Positions 26,268-34,763 of a stretch of 64,000 nt of DNA are shown in pieces (within the stretch, counting starts at the first letter, position 1; every line of letters begins with the position of its first letter). A program made the translations under genes and the position numbers. The DNA comes from Maribacter stanieri. Lineage in GTDB: Bacteria; Bacteroidota; Bacteroidia; Flavobacteriales; Flavobacteriaceae. Location of the stretch: contig NZ_FOYX01000003.1 of NCBI RefSeq assembly GCF_900112245.1, forward strand, positions 248,001-312,000, read 5' to 3'. The notes under the pieces are model-generated. The model had not been told where the DNA came from. It saw nothing but the letters and a program-made list of their open reading frames with translations, and did no database searches.

Positions 26268-26923
26268 ATTTTATCTGTAATCCATTTTTTAAGTGAATAG
26301 AAATTCTGCGGAGCAACTCCATGACCTGCAGGAAATTCTTCATAGACATGTTTTACACCCAAATTCTTTAAAAGCTCTGGTGCTTTTCTAGCCCAATCTA
26401 CCGGTATCACCTGGTCCATATCACCATGCGAACAATAGAAATTTAGGTTGTCGAAATTGTTTTCCTCATATGAATCTACCAGTATTTTTTCATTGATATA
26501 TCCACTTAGCGCAATTACATTCTTTACTTTGTCAGGATAAGATAATGCAACTGCATAACTAAGAATTGTGCCTTGGCTAAAACCTAAAAGGTTTACGTTA
26601 CTTTCATCCAAGCCATATGTGGAGCAGGCTTCACCAATAAAATTTTTGATTTTATCACGAGATTCAATGGCTTGCTCATCATCACTCCATTTGCCTTTTT
26701 CATCATCAAAGTTAATTGCATACCATGCATAACCGTAAGGTTGCAATATATAAGGTGCGCGTACCGCTATAATGCATAATTCTTCTGGTAATTCTGGAGC
26801 AAAAGAAAAAAGATCCTCTTCATTACTACCGTAACCATGCAGCATAAAAAGTACTGGTGGTTTTTTGTCGGTTAGGCTAGAAGGTCTAATAATGTGTTCT
26901 AAAGATAGGGGAGCTGTTGTCAT
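26264..26923 (-). CDS. Alpha/beta hydrolase, carboxylesterase/phospholipase type
   Basis: This 219-residue cytosolic esterase belongs to the Abhydrolase_2 group. The oxyanion region is MLHGYGSNEED, the nucleophile serine is in LGFSQGT, the acid is in GDMDQVIP, and the catalytic histidine is in PAGHGVAP. It probably hydrolyses short acyl esters. It lies in a tight minus-strand operon (BatA-like, dihydroorotase-like, small membrane protein, esterase) with gaps of three bases or less in the last part. Confidence 0.88.
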   Translation of the reverse strand: MTTAPLSLEHIIRPSSLTDKKPPVLFMLHGYGSNEEDLFSFAPELPEELCIIAVRAPYILQPYGYAWYAINFDDEKGKWSDDEQAIESRDKIKNFIGEACSTYGLDESNVNLLGFSQGTILSYAVALSYPDKVKNVIALSGYINEKILVDSYEENNFDNLNFYCSHGDMDQVIPVDWARKAPELLKNLGVKHVYEEFPAGHGVAPQNFYSLKKWITDKI

Positions 26924-26926
26924 TGT

Positions 26927-27256
26927 TTATTTAATAAAAGTGAACCATTTTTGAAAAGATGGACCTACTATTGGTACTATTTGTTCTTTGTTGCTTAAGG
27001 CGCCAATAAAACCATATATCCATAATACTATGTAACAAAGGTATAACCCATAAAGGGCGTATTGATTGAACCAAACACTTGAAAATAAAGCAAAGCCATG
27101 AAACATCAAGTGTAGACCAAAAGCTTGGCGTGTGTGTATTCTTGCAAAACGATACTGTGGCTCATTATTCATTGAAAGCGCTATAATTGCACCAATAATG
27201 GTCAAATAGGCTATGATAGCCGTAGTTTTTCCTGGTATGTCGGGAGATTTCTCCAT
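26927..27256 (-). CDS. Small polytopic membrane protein (DUF4870-like, import component-like)
   Basis: This 109-residue protein has about four hydrophobic segments and short polar loops. It contains ARIHTRQAFGLHL, which resembles the conserved part of the DUF4870/Tic20-like family. Its function is unknown. It sits three bases after the dihydroorotase-like gene and three before the esterase gene, so it is surely in that operon. Confidence 0.7.
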   Translation of the reverse strand: MEKSPDIPGKTTAIIAYLTIIGAIIALSMNNEPQYRFARIHTRQAFGLHLMFHGFALFSSVWFNQYALYGLYLCYIVLWIYGFIGALSNKEQIVPIVGPSFQKWFTFIK

Positions 27257-27258
27257 TG

Positions 27259-28518
27259 TTAATTATTTAATACTAATTGATTGTTTGCAATAGTTCCAAC
27301 TACTTTTCCTTTCATTTTTTCACCTATTGCAATGGCATTTTTGCTGGAGCTAATAATATGTTGTTCTGAGAATTCGAAAGATTCCTCTGTAGTAAAAAGA
27401 GTAAGATTAGCTTCTTGACCAACCTCTAAATTTATTTCTTCCATACCAAAAATGGACCTTCCTTTGGTCAGTAATAAAACGGATTCTTCAAATCCTAATA
27501 GATTATTTAGAATTCCGAATATGCTTTCTAAACCTATAGAACCAAAATCGGCATTGTCAAATTCAACATGTTTTAGTTCAACATTTAAAGGGGTGTGGTC
27601 AGACGTTACTAAGTCTATAGTACCGTTTTTAACTCCTTTTTGCAAAGCCTTTACATCCGCTGCAGTCCTTAATGGGGGCATTACTTTATATTGTGTATCA
27701 AAATCTTCTAGCGCATCATCTGTAATTAAAAGATTATGTGCTGCTACACTGCAAAAAATTTGTAGTCCTTTTTTCTTGGCATCTGCAATTAACTTCACAG
27801 AGTTTGCAGTAGAAATTGTGGGTATAAAAAGTTTGCCACCTGTATATTCTAAGATGAATAAATCTCTTGCAACCTGTAATTCTTCAGCTAGGGCTGGTAT
27901 TCCTTTTAAACCTAGTTTAGTACTTGTAATGCCTTCATTCACAATTCCTTTACCAGATATACTTTTATCCAACGGAAAAGAAAATACTAATCCTCCAAAA
28001 TTTTGAGCGTACTGTAAGGCTATTTTTAAAAGATTGGCATTAGACATTGGGTGCTTAAAGTCATAAAAACCTTTAGCGCCGGCATTTTGCATGTCGTACA
28101 ACTCGGCAAGTATTTCTCCTTCGCCTTTTACAGTAAGGTTTCCAAGCGGGTGTAAATTTGTGAGTTGTTCTTTCGCAGCATTTTTTAAGTAAACTATATC
28201 TGAAGATGAATCTGGCGTTGGGTGGCTACTGGTATTTAAAATAATATCTGTAAATCCGCTTTTCGCAGCTGTTAGCAATCCGTTTTCTATAGTTTCTCTT
28301 TCTTCATAGCCCGGTTCACCAAAACTAACACCACTATCAAACCAACCAATTGAAACATGTAGATTTTTTATGTCTATTACTTTTGTTTTACCTGTAGGCT
28401 CAATGTTTGTTTCAATAGCATCTATAACTCCGTTTTTAATAAGAATATCCCTCTTTTTTAAATGAAGGTTTTTTGTATTCCCATTTACTATAGTTACTGA
28501 TTTTAAGAGTGTGTTCAT
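27259..28518 (-). CDS. Dihydroorotase-like protein lacking the HxH metal motif
   Basis: This 419-residue amidohydrolase-fold protein has the overall sequence of class I dihydroorotase (PyrC), including a VMPPLRTAADV segment and SDHTP near the end. The N-terminal metal-binding HxH of active dihydroorotases (normally DxHxH) is replaced: at residues 61-65 the sequence is DSGVS, in GWFDSGVSFGEPG. Loss of both histidines predicts no or altered metal binding. Non-catalytic dihydroorotase homologues (PyrX/PyrC') that support aspartate transcarbamoylase are known elsewhere. It lies 25 bases after the BatA-like gene and starts a close run of small genes. Confidence 0.85.
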   Translation of the reverse strand: MNTLLKSVTIVNGNTKNLHLKKRDILIKNGVIDAIETNIEPTGKTKVIDIKNLHVSIGWFDSGVSFGEPGYEERETIENGLLTAAKSGFTDIILNTSSHPTPDSSSDIVYLKNAAKEQLTNLHPLGNLTVKGEGEILAELYDMQNAGAKGFYDFKHPMSNANLLKIALQYAQNFGGLVFSFPLDKSISGKGIVNEGITSTKLGLKGIPALAEELQVARDLFILEYTGGKLFIPTISTANSVKLIADAKKKGLQIFCSVAAHNLLITDDALEDFDTQYKVMPPLRTAADVKALQKGVKNGTIDLVTSDHTPLNVELKHVEFDNADFGSIGLESIFGILNNLLGFEESVLLLTKGRSIFGMEEINLEVGQEANLTLFTTEESFEFSEQHIISSSKNAIAIGEKMKGKVVGTIANNQLVLNN

Positions 28519-28543
28519 AGGTTTACGGGTGGTTCGTTATTAG

Positions 28544-30460
28544 CTATTTTAAGAATTTTTGAAGTGCCGTCTCAATTAAAACAAATGCGAATGCTAAAAT
28601 AGCAAACCATTTCCAAAACTCGTTTATAGCATTGTTTTTTTGACTTTCTAAAAAGTAATCTGATAATGACGTTTGATTGTTATTTTCTGGAAGTTGAGCA
28701 TAAAGTAATTCGCTCTCCTTTCTATTATTATTAAAACTAATGTTTCTTAAAGTTTGCTCATTATGCTTCACTCTGTAAATACCAGCTGATTTGGGGTTTT
28801 CAGTAAAATTTATCTGTACTTTTTTAGGAAGAACTCGTTGTTGTGGTATAAATTCATTTTCCTTGTCTGCTATTTTTATAATATCATCTTGCTGCAAGGT
28901 AACCGGTAGCTCAATTTCTACATTATTTCCAATTGTAACATACAATGGGGGAAGTTTTAAACTATTCATTCCCATATTATAAAAAGCAGGAACTATGAGT
29001 GGTGAATTCTTAAAATTAGAATTATCATTATTGATTGCAGCGGCAAAGAAGAAAGCATTTTTACCACCTAACAAGAAAGGTTCTTTATTTTGAAATTCTA
29101 AAGCTATTGGCGCTTTAGTTTTAAATTTAAAACGTTGGTTTACCGATGGGAATTGAAAATCTGTGACCTTCTTGTCAAATACATTTACAAATAATGGATG
29201 CTCAGTTTTTACAGTAGCAATTGACATTTTTTGCGAGACTTCGTTTACATATTGGCTACTATAGAATGATGAAGCCAATTCGTTATAGGATTCAATTTCA
29301 CCATCAGTAGATGGGATTAAAACAAAACTGCCACCATTGTTGCTCAAAGTTTTAATAGCTGTTATTAAAGAAGTAGGAAGTTTTTGAACCTCGTTAAGAA
29401 TTACTAAGTCTTGATTCTCAATAGTACTGTAGTTTAATTGCGCTAAGGTGCTTGTAGAGAAATCAAATTCGTCTTCGGTATAAATACGTTTTAAAAAATC
29501 TGATGATGAATTACCGATGACCAAAACTTTGATTTTTGATTTCTCATCAATGTTAAAATAGAATTGGTTGTCATAGTCCAACCCTGTATCGCTAATTGCT
29601 ACTTTCCCTAAAATAACCTCGTTCGTATTTATGGTAAAGCGAACTTCAGAATTTTTGGTGCCATCAAACTTTGCTGCTGTTTTTGCTATAAGTTTATCAT
29701 TGTTGAATAAAGAAACCGGTATGGTTTCTTCTTCAGAATTTGTTGACAATAACGCCACAAGTTCTATATTTTCATTATTTCTTTCTGCAATGAAAACAGA
29801 ATCAATAGCGGTATTGAGCAGTATGGTGTTTGATGGTTTTATAAAACTAATATTAATGTTTTTGGTGGAGTCGATAGCTGTTGGATTACCCATACGTTGC
29901 TGAAAATCAGATATAATCACCAAGTTTTTTTGTGCTGCTGCATTATCTGAAAAGTATGTATTAGCTTTTAAAACAATTTCAGCAATTGCTAATTGCTCTG
30001 CGGCTACAGAAAGATTCAGTAATTCGTTTTGAATGTCTTTTACTTCAACATCTTTAAACACTTGTTTATTAGTAAACAAAGTAAACCTTTGCTCATTAGG
30101 TAAGTATTTGATGAAATCTTGAATGGTGTTTTTGAAAAGATTTACATTTTCAATTTGCCCGTTCATACTAAAAGAATCGTCTAAATAAAAAACAGTTTCT
30201 TTTTCTTGAAGTGCGGTATCATTTGCTATAAACGGTTGTGCAAAAGCAAAAACCAACGCAGCTAACAAACCCATTCTAGTAAATAGTAATAGCCATTTTT
30301 TTAGGGAGCTACTTTTTCTTGACTCTGAAACAACTTGTTTTAAGAACTTTACATTAGTAAAAGGCGTTTTCTTAAATCGACGTAATTGAAAAAGGTGAAT
30401 TAATATAGGAATGAGTAGTAGTAAAAGACCCCAAAGTAGTTCTGGATATTTAAATTGCAT
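28544..30460 (-). CDS. BatA-domain protein with von Willebrand A-like region
   Basis: This 638-residue protein begins with two membrane segments (about 7-22 and 56-77) separated by the BatA signature region (PFTNVKFLKQVV). A VWA-like region follows (about 90-200) with the loop DDSFS. A long extracytoplasmic beta-rich part leads to a C-terminal membrane helix. Bat proteins work in envelope stress or oxygen tolerance with MoxR ATPases, none of which is present here. It heads the operon that continues with the dihydroorotase-like gene. Confidence 0.82.
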   Translation of the reverse strand: MQFKYPELLWGLLLLLIPILIHLFQLRRFKKTPFTNVKFLKQVVSESRKSSSLKKWLLLFTRMGLLAALVFAFAQPFIANDTALQEKETVFYLDDSFSMNGQIENVNLFKNTIQDFIKYLPNEQRFTLFTNKQVFKDVEVKDIQNELLNLSVAAEQLAIAEIVLKANTYFSDNAAAQKNLVIISDFQQRMGNPTAIDSTKNINISFIKPSNTILLNTAIDSVFIAERNNENIELVALLSTNSEEETIPVSLFNNDKLIAKTAAKFDGTKNSEVRFTINTNEVILGKVAISDTGLDYDNQFYFNIDEKSKIKVLVIGNSSSDFLKRIYTEDEFDFSTSTLAQLNYSTIENQDLVILNEVQKLPTSLITAIKTLSNNGGSFVLIPSTDGEIESYNELASSFYSSQYVNEVSQKMSIATVKTEHPLFVNVFDKKVTDFQFPSVNQRFKFKTKAPIALEFQNKEPFLLGGKNAFFFAAAINNDNSNFKNSPLIVPAFYNMGMNSLKLPPLYVTIGNNVEIELPVTLQQDDIIKIADKENEFIPQQRVLPKKVQINFTENPKSAGIYRVKHNEQTLRNISFNNNRKESELLYAQLPENNNQTSLSDYFLESQKNNAINEFWKWFAILAFAFVLIETALQKFLK

Positions 30461-30566
30461 TCCTTATTGTGATTAGGGCAAAGATAATTATTTTGAATTT
30501 AGAAGCTTACGAGAATTGAACTATTATTTATTTGATTTTTATAGCGTTTTAAAACTAAGATAATCG

Positions 30567-31574
30567 CTAGCAGAAAAAGAAATAATCTTTAGCTGAAGTG
30601 TTATTTAATTCTGTAAAAAATGAGTGAATACTTAACTGTTCTTCTTCATTGGCCACGGTAATTATTGTTTTTGAATTCTTAATATCTTTCAATATCGAGA
30701 AGTGTTTTAACTGTACTCCATAAATGTCTTTTCCTATTTTTTTGGGATTGTCACAAACCCAATGAAAAGGAATCTTTTTTTGGACTAAAGTATTGGCTAT
30801 TTTTTTGCCTTTTTTACCTGCACCCCAAACTACAATTGCGTTAGTGGATTGGTATTCTAATTTTAGGAAGTAGTGTAATTTTATATCCAGAAAATAATTT
30901 TGAGCGTAGTGCTCACTTGTTCTTGAGGTTCGGTTATCATAATCTCGCCAATAGTGTAGGGTAGAGGTGCATGGTATACATGTTAGTTCCTTTTCGTAAA
31001 AGCGAAATGCAAGATCGTAATCTTCTGGGTATCTATCTGGGGTAAACGCGCCACAGTTATCAAAATCAGATTTATGAACCATCCAACATGGAGATGGTAT
31101 AACACATTCTTTATATATTTCTTGAAAGTTTGTGCCTGTTTTCGTTAAATTGTTTAGCCATTTCTCATATCTGTCATAACCATCGTTAACGCCATGTTTT
31201 GAAAAATACTTGACTTTTCCAACGGCAAGACTACCTTTTCCATTGTCTATTAAAGAATGTAACATTATTTGTATTCTGTCTGGAGTCATATGGTCATCGG
31301 CATCCATTCGGGATATGTATTCCCCTTTACAATGTTTATAAGCTTTTCTAAGTGCGGTTATAATGCCAGATTCATCATTAGATAAGACTTTAAAACGTTT
31401 GTCTAAAGTTGCAAATTTAGTGGCAATTGCTAGGCTATTGTCTACAGAACCATCGTTAACGGCAATCACTTCCCAATTTTTATAGGTCTGGTTTTGAATA
31501 GAATTGAGACATTCTTCCAAATAATCTTCAACATCTTTAAAAGGAATTAGTATGCTTACTAACGAATTTACCAT
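30567..31574 (-). CDS. Family 2 glycosyltransferase
   Basis: This 335-residue protein has the GT-A fold: ILIPFKDVEDYLEECLNSI at the start, an NDGS loop, and the metal-binding DADD in SRMDADDHMTPDR. A C-terminal part (about 240-335) has a GAGKKGKKIA glycine motif, typical of a small nucleotide-binding-like extension of some GT2 enzymes. It has no membrane segments and probably transfers a sugar to an envelope glycan. Its promoter would face away from the tRNA-Ser region. Confidence 0.88.
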   Translation of the reverse strand: MVNSLVSILIPFKDVEDYLEECLNSIQNQTYKNWEVIAVNDGSVDNSLAIATKFATLDKRFKVLSNDESGIITALRKAYKHCKGEYISRMDADDHMTPDRIQIMLHSLIDNGKGSLAVGKVKYFSKHGVNDGYDRYEKWLNNLTKTGTNFQEIYKECVIPSPCWMVHKSDFDNCGAFTPDRYPEDYDLAFRFYEKELTCIPCTSTLHYWRDYDNRTSRTSEHYAQNYFLDIKLHYFLKLEYQSTNAIVVWGAGKKGKKIANTLVQKKIPFHWVCDNPKKIGKDIYGVQLKHFSILKDIKNSKTIITVANEEEQLSIHSFFTELNNTSAKDYFFFC

Positions 31575-31689
31575 GACGGAAAGGTAATAAATAACTGAAA
31601 TTCAATCTTTTCAAATGATTCTTTATTCGACAGAAATAAAGAGTTTAAAAATAAATAAGAAAAGGCTTTATTAGATAAGAAATCCTTTA

Positions 31690-31697
31690 TATATTTG
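31690..31697 (+). promoter_or_regulatory. Bacteroidota -7 element (TATATTTG) of tRNA-Ser
   Basis: TATATTTG matches TAnnTTTG and lies about 35 bases before the mature tRNA 5' end, which fits a tRNA promoter. No sharp -33 TTG is visible. Confidence 0.55.
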
Positions 31698-31732
31698 CAC
31701 CCGCATTCAGGGAATACCTGATAAGGCACTCA

Positions 31733-31817
31733 GGAGAAATGGCAGAGTGGTCGAATGCGGCAGTCTTGAAAACTGTTGAGGGTCACACCTCCGGGGGTTC
31801 GAATCCCTCTTTCTCCG
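31733..31817 (+). tRNA. tRNA-Ser (anticodon TGA)
   Basis: An 85-base cloverleaf can be drawn. The acceptor stem GGAGAAA pairs with TTTCTCC, the anticodon loop is CTTGAAA with TGA, and there is a long serine-type variable arm. The T-loop GGTTCGAATCC is canonical. The discriminator is G and CA follows directly in the genome. A terminator follows within a few bases. The 3' half faces the reverse transcriptase locus. Confidence 0.95.
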
Positions 31818-31820
31818 CAG

Positions 31821-31860
31821 AAAAGCCCCGTAAACATAATGTTTACGGGGCTTTATTTTT
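31821..31860 (+). terminator. Terminator after tRNA-Ser
   Basis: A perfect stem of about 14 bp (AAAGCCCCGTAAAC with its complement) and a T-rich tail follow the tRNA directly. Confidence 0.92.
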
Positions 31861-31929
31861 GTTATTTCCAATATGTTAATTTCTCCATTTTATAATTCAT
31901 AACCTTCAGGAGATTTCAAATTAGTTTTA

Positions 31930-33441
31930 TTATAATTCAGGAGTATTATCAAATTTAAATTTCATCATGTATTTTTTCAATATTATCATATGTTTTCTCA
32001 ACTGTCTTTTTATTTCTGGTGCTTCCATAATATCGGATGCTCTGTAGGCATACTTTATAAAATTACCTCTATACTTTCTAGAGAATTCTTTTTTTATTAG
32101 TTTACCTTCATGAAATATAACTTTACTGGCAGGTAATTTTCTAGATTTAATACCCCTGAAGCTGTAAAGTCTATATATTTTTCTTTTAAAAATTATGGCT
32201 TCCTCTGTTAAATTTTTTTGTTGTACAGACTCTATACGTTTTGCTTTTATGGAAATGCTCTCTTTCATTTCACGATAAAATCGAGAAACATTTGCGGATT
32301 TTATTAAAGTCTTATATCCGTAAAAGTCAAAGCCAAGATATTGTAGAAAGGAGTTTGGAATAAATTTATCTCCATTAATTTTGAAACACTCTAGTCTATT
32401 TTCAATAGTTTTAAACCTGAATTTTTCAGTTTTATCCTTAGATATTGTTAATTTAATTTTACTTATTTCTTCTAATACAATATTTTCAGTGAAGTCGATA
32501 TCTTCATTATTGCAGATAACAACTAAATCATCTGAATACCTACGATAATAGCAATTTTTATTTTTGACTAATTTTTCAATTATATTTTTATCAAAAGGAA
32601 GCATATATAGATTAGCTAACATTGCGCTTATTGGAAGTCCTTGGGGAATTCCAGAAATAATACCATCTCTTTTTTTTTGATTTTTATATACCTGAATTTC
32701 TGCATTTTTAAAATCTTGATAATTTTCAAATAGTTGAAATTTGCCTTTATTTCTAAGTAAAGCTATCTTCTTTTCATCCAGGTTACCCTTATATCTAACT
32801 CGTAAATCATCGTAATAAAAATAACTGTAATTTGTGATAGATTTAAAAACAGCATAGTGGTCTTTAGGTAATGTTTTTGTTCCTAAAATTGAACTCCAAA
32901 CAAATTTTAATTGTGAATGGTTTAAGGATGGAAAGAAATTTTTTATATCAAAAGCTAAAACAGTACAATCTTTTCTTTCCTTTATTTCATAAAAGACATC
33001 TTTGGCAAAATCAACGTTATACTTAAAACGTAAATTATCATGGCTTTTAATTTGCCTATATGCTGTTATACTTTCGTTGAGGTTTTTGTCGGCTTTTAAG
33101 TAATCTTCGTATTTCGGCTGTATTATTTTGTGGGAATAGTAAGAATAGATATGTGAATCAATATGTGTAGAGTACATAATAGGTCGCATTTTAGTATTGG
33201 CAATTATTTGACCTTTGTCATCTACAGCTTTATGTGATCTTCTTCCTAATTCATTTGAATACTTGTACCTCCTGTTAAATGTTTGCTTTAAAATAAAAGG
33301 CGAAAATTTATGAGCTTTAACCTTCTCTTTATTTGATATATAGTTTGAGACCTTCTCTTTATCTTTCTTTTTAATTTGGTTGGTTAAATGGAGATAGCCT
33401 CGGTCTTTGAACCAATCTTTGGTTGATAAAGTATTCTTCAT
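31930..33441 (-). CDS. Reverse transcriptase of the unknown-group / defence-associated type
   Basis: This 503-residue RNA-directed DNA polymerase has motif A in AFDIKNFFPS (catalytic Asp165), motif B in GIPQGLPISAMLANLY (264-279), and motif C as YSDD (302-305). The motif D-E region ends with LQYLGFDFYG (366-375). The C-terminal 130 residues are basic and mostly helical. Retron hallmarks (NAxxH, VTG) and group II maturase or HNH domains are absent, and DGR partners are absent. The protein fits the unknown-group (UG/DRT) RTs, many of which are anti-phage. It starts 13 bases after a structured non-coding region. The exact subgroup cannot be named without a phylogeny. Confidence 0.9.
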   Translation of the reverse strand: MKNTLSTKDWFKDRGYLHLTNQIKKKDKEKVSNYISNKEKVKAHKFSPFILKQTFNRRYKYSNELGRRSHKAVDDKGQIIANTKMRPIMYSTHIDSHIYSYYSHKIIQPKYEDYLKADKNLNESITAYRQIKSHDNLRFKYNVDFAKDVFYEIKERKDCTVLAFDIKNFFPSLNHSQLKFVWSSILGTKTLPKDHYAVFKSITNYSYFYYDDLRVRYKGNLDEKKIALLRNKGKFQLFENYQDFKNAEIQVYKNQKKRDGIISGIPQGLPISAMLANLYMLPFDKNIIEKLVKNKNCYYRRYSDDLVVICNNEDIDFTENIVLEEISKIKLTISKDKTEKFRFKTIENRLECFKINGDKFIPNSFLQYLGFDFYGYKTLIKSANVSRFYREMKESISIKAKRIESVQQKNLTEEAIIFKRKIYRLYSFRGIKSRKLPASKVIFHEGKLIKKEFSRKYRGNFIKYAYRASDIMEAPEIKRQLRKHMIILKKYMMKFKFDNTPEL

Positions 33442-33453
33442 AATTTAAAAAAA

Positions 33454-33831
33454 AGGAAGTCCTTAAAGCTAGTTAACTAAAAGTTCATAACACTATTAAA
33501 ACTTAGTTGTACCACTAACCGAATTCTCGGTTCACTTTGCGTTGTTACGGTATTTGATACACCAGATAAGTAAAGTCATAATGACACGTATAATCTCTAA
33601 ACCTTCAAATAGTATGAAAATCTATCGAACATCCTTATATACTTTAATTCTGTTGTTAGTACCTTGGACAGTAAATGTTGAATCCATCGATGGAGTTGAC
33701 ATTTACTGGGCAATGGTACAATAAAATCAATCTACGTATGTATTATCCCTTTTATAATAAAGGTCTGATTGATTGGAATATTAATTCACCACGATACAGT
33801 AAATGACACTTTTATATGTAAAGGACTTCCT
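33454..33831 (-). ncRNA. Candidate structured ncRNA partnered with the reverse transcriptase
   Basis: This non-coding stretch lies between the 210-residue gene and the RT. An 11-bp perfect complementarity joins its ends (33454-33464 with 33821-33831). Inside are a long hairpin (about 33655-33724), made of an outer GTACC/GGTAC stem, a 10-bp middle stem and an inner TCCATC/GATGGA stem; a second hairpin (33725-33774, AATCAATC/GATTGATT outer stem); and a 6-bp hairpin with a 4-base loop (33517-33532). No frame on the RT strand looks coding. By analogy with retrons and DRT systems it could be a template, primer or scaffold RNA. Its boundaries are inferred from the terminal pairing. Confidence 0.65.
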
Positions 33832-33915
33832 ATTAATTTTATAAAATTAATAAATTTCAGTTTTAAAAACTGTTTTAAATGCATATTTACTTTTGGTATA
33901 TTTCCTTGTCATTTG

Positions 33916-34548
33916 TTAAGAATTCACTTGGTAAATATTCTTCCGAAAATTTTTCTTGATAAGCATTATACCATATGACTTTATATAATTCTGTGGGTCA
34001 CCACTCTTTTCACTATATTTATCTGTGTTTTCATTACTTTTAAATCCACTTAAAATGAAAGCTGGTGTTGTATGTGTCATAGTGGTTCTTGTTGTAGATT
34101 TAAAATCATGACCAGCACTTTTAAATTTTTTCCTTTTTTCAAGTTTGAAGGTTTTGAAAAAAACTCTTTTGCCAAATTCATATTTAGATTTATTGTAATT
34201 AATTGTTTCATCAATTAATTTTATATGGTCATTTTGCTGTTCTGTGTCTTTATTATGAAAAATTATTTTTTTTAAAGGAATTAAAAAATCTTGAAATAAA
34301 AATTTTTCTTCAAAAACCATTCTGTGCTGATTAAAATATGTACACAAGTATTTGGTGTTGCTAGAAATTTTTGCTTCTGATTTTTCTTTGCTATAAAGCA
34401 CTTTCTTCTTTTCATAGTGAATTTCTTTTATGCACATGAAAGGAGGTATTTGGTTAACATAAACATCCATCTCTCCAGATTCTTCGAAAGCTAGTGGATG
34501 TGATTTTAAAGTGACTATATCTCCTATCTTAAAAATTAATTCTGACAT
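33916..34548 (-). CDS. Unknown 210-residue protein of the RT locus
   Basis: I do not recognise the family. The N-terminal ~90 residues look like a small beta-barrel (FKIGDIVTLKSHPL, then alternating strands), an arrangement found in SH3-like and RNA-binding folds. The C-terminal half is basic, with KLEKRKKFKSAGHDFKS and many Ser and Thr. There is no signal peptide or membrane helix. It lies upstream of the candidate ncRNA and RT on the same strand, so one transcript could carry all three. AT-rich palindromes just downstream (33831-33852 and 33858-33872) might partly end its transcript. It may be an accessory or effector of the RT system. Confidence 0.65.
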   Translation of the reverse strand: MSELIFKIGDIVTLKSHPLAFEESGEMDVYVNQIPPFMCIKEIHYEKKKVLYSKEKSEAKISSNTKYLCTYFNQHRMVFEEKFLFQDFLIPLKKIIFHNKDTEQQNDHIKLIDETINYNKSKYEFGKRVFFKTFKLEKRKKFKSAGHDFKSTTRTTMTHTTPAFILSGFKSNENTDKYSEKSGDPQNYIKSYGIMLIKKNFRKNIYQVNS

Positions 34549-34763
34549 TTATAAACCGATTAAAAGTTAAGTTAACAAGTTAAATATTTATATTAAGTTT
34601 ATATTACGGGAAACCGTATTGCTATTCTTTAAAAAATACAATTCATTCCCCAGCTCTATATTTTCTTAGTTTTTTTTAATAGGATTATATTATATTTAGG
34701 ATATCAAAAGCAATAGGCGTATTTTATTTGTTGCTTTTAAAAACCCCTTCTCCTAGATAAATT

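Noticed and set aside
27452-28006. 184-residue plus-strand frame over the dihydroorotase-like gene
   Set aside because: It is the antisense of a gene with clear family motifs.
31930-33441. Retron or group II intron RT
   Set aside because: The retron NAxxH and VTG motifs and the group II maturase/HNH domains are missing, and motif C is YSDD, not YADD.
33542-33978. Two small plus-strand reading frames (60 and 69 residues) in the RT-linked non-coding region
   Set aside because: They run opposite to the RT, have no recognisable features, and overlap the hairpins; they are chance frames in AT-rich DNA.
31810-34763. Direct repeat of the tRNA-Ser 3' end as an attachment site for the RT locus
   Set aside because: I looked for a second copy of the tRNA end near 34560-34763 and saw only a short CTTCTCC-like match, too short to count.
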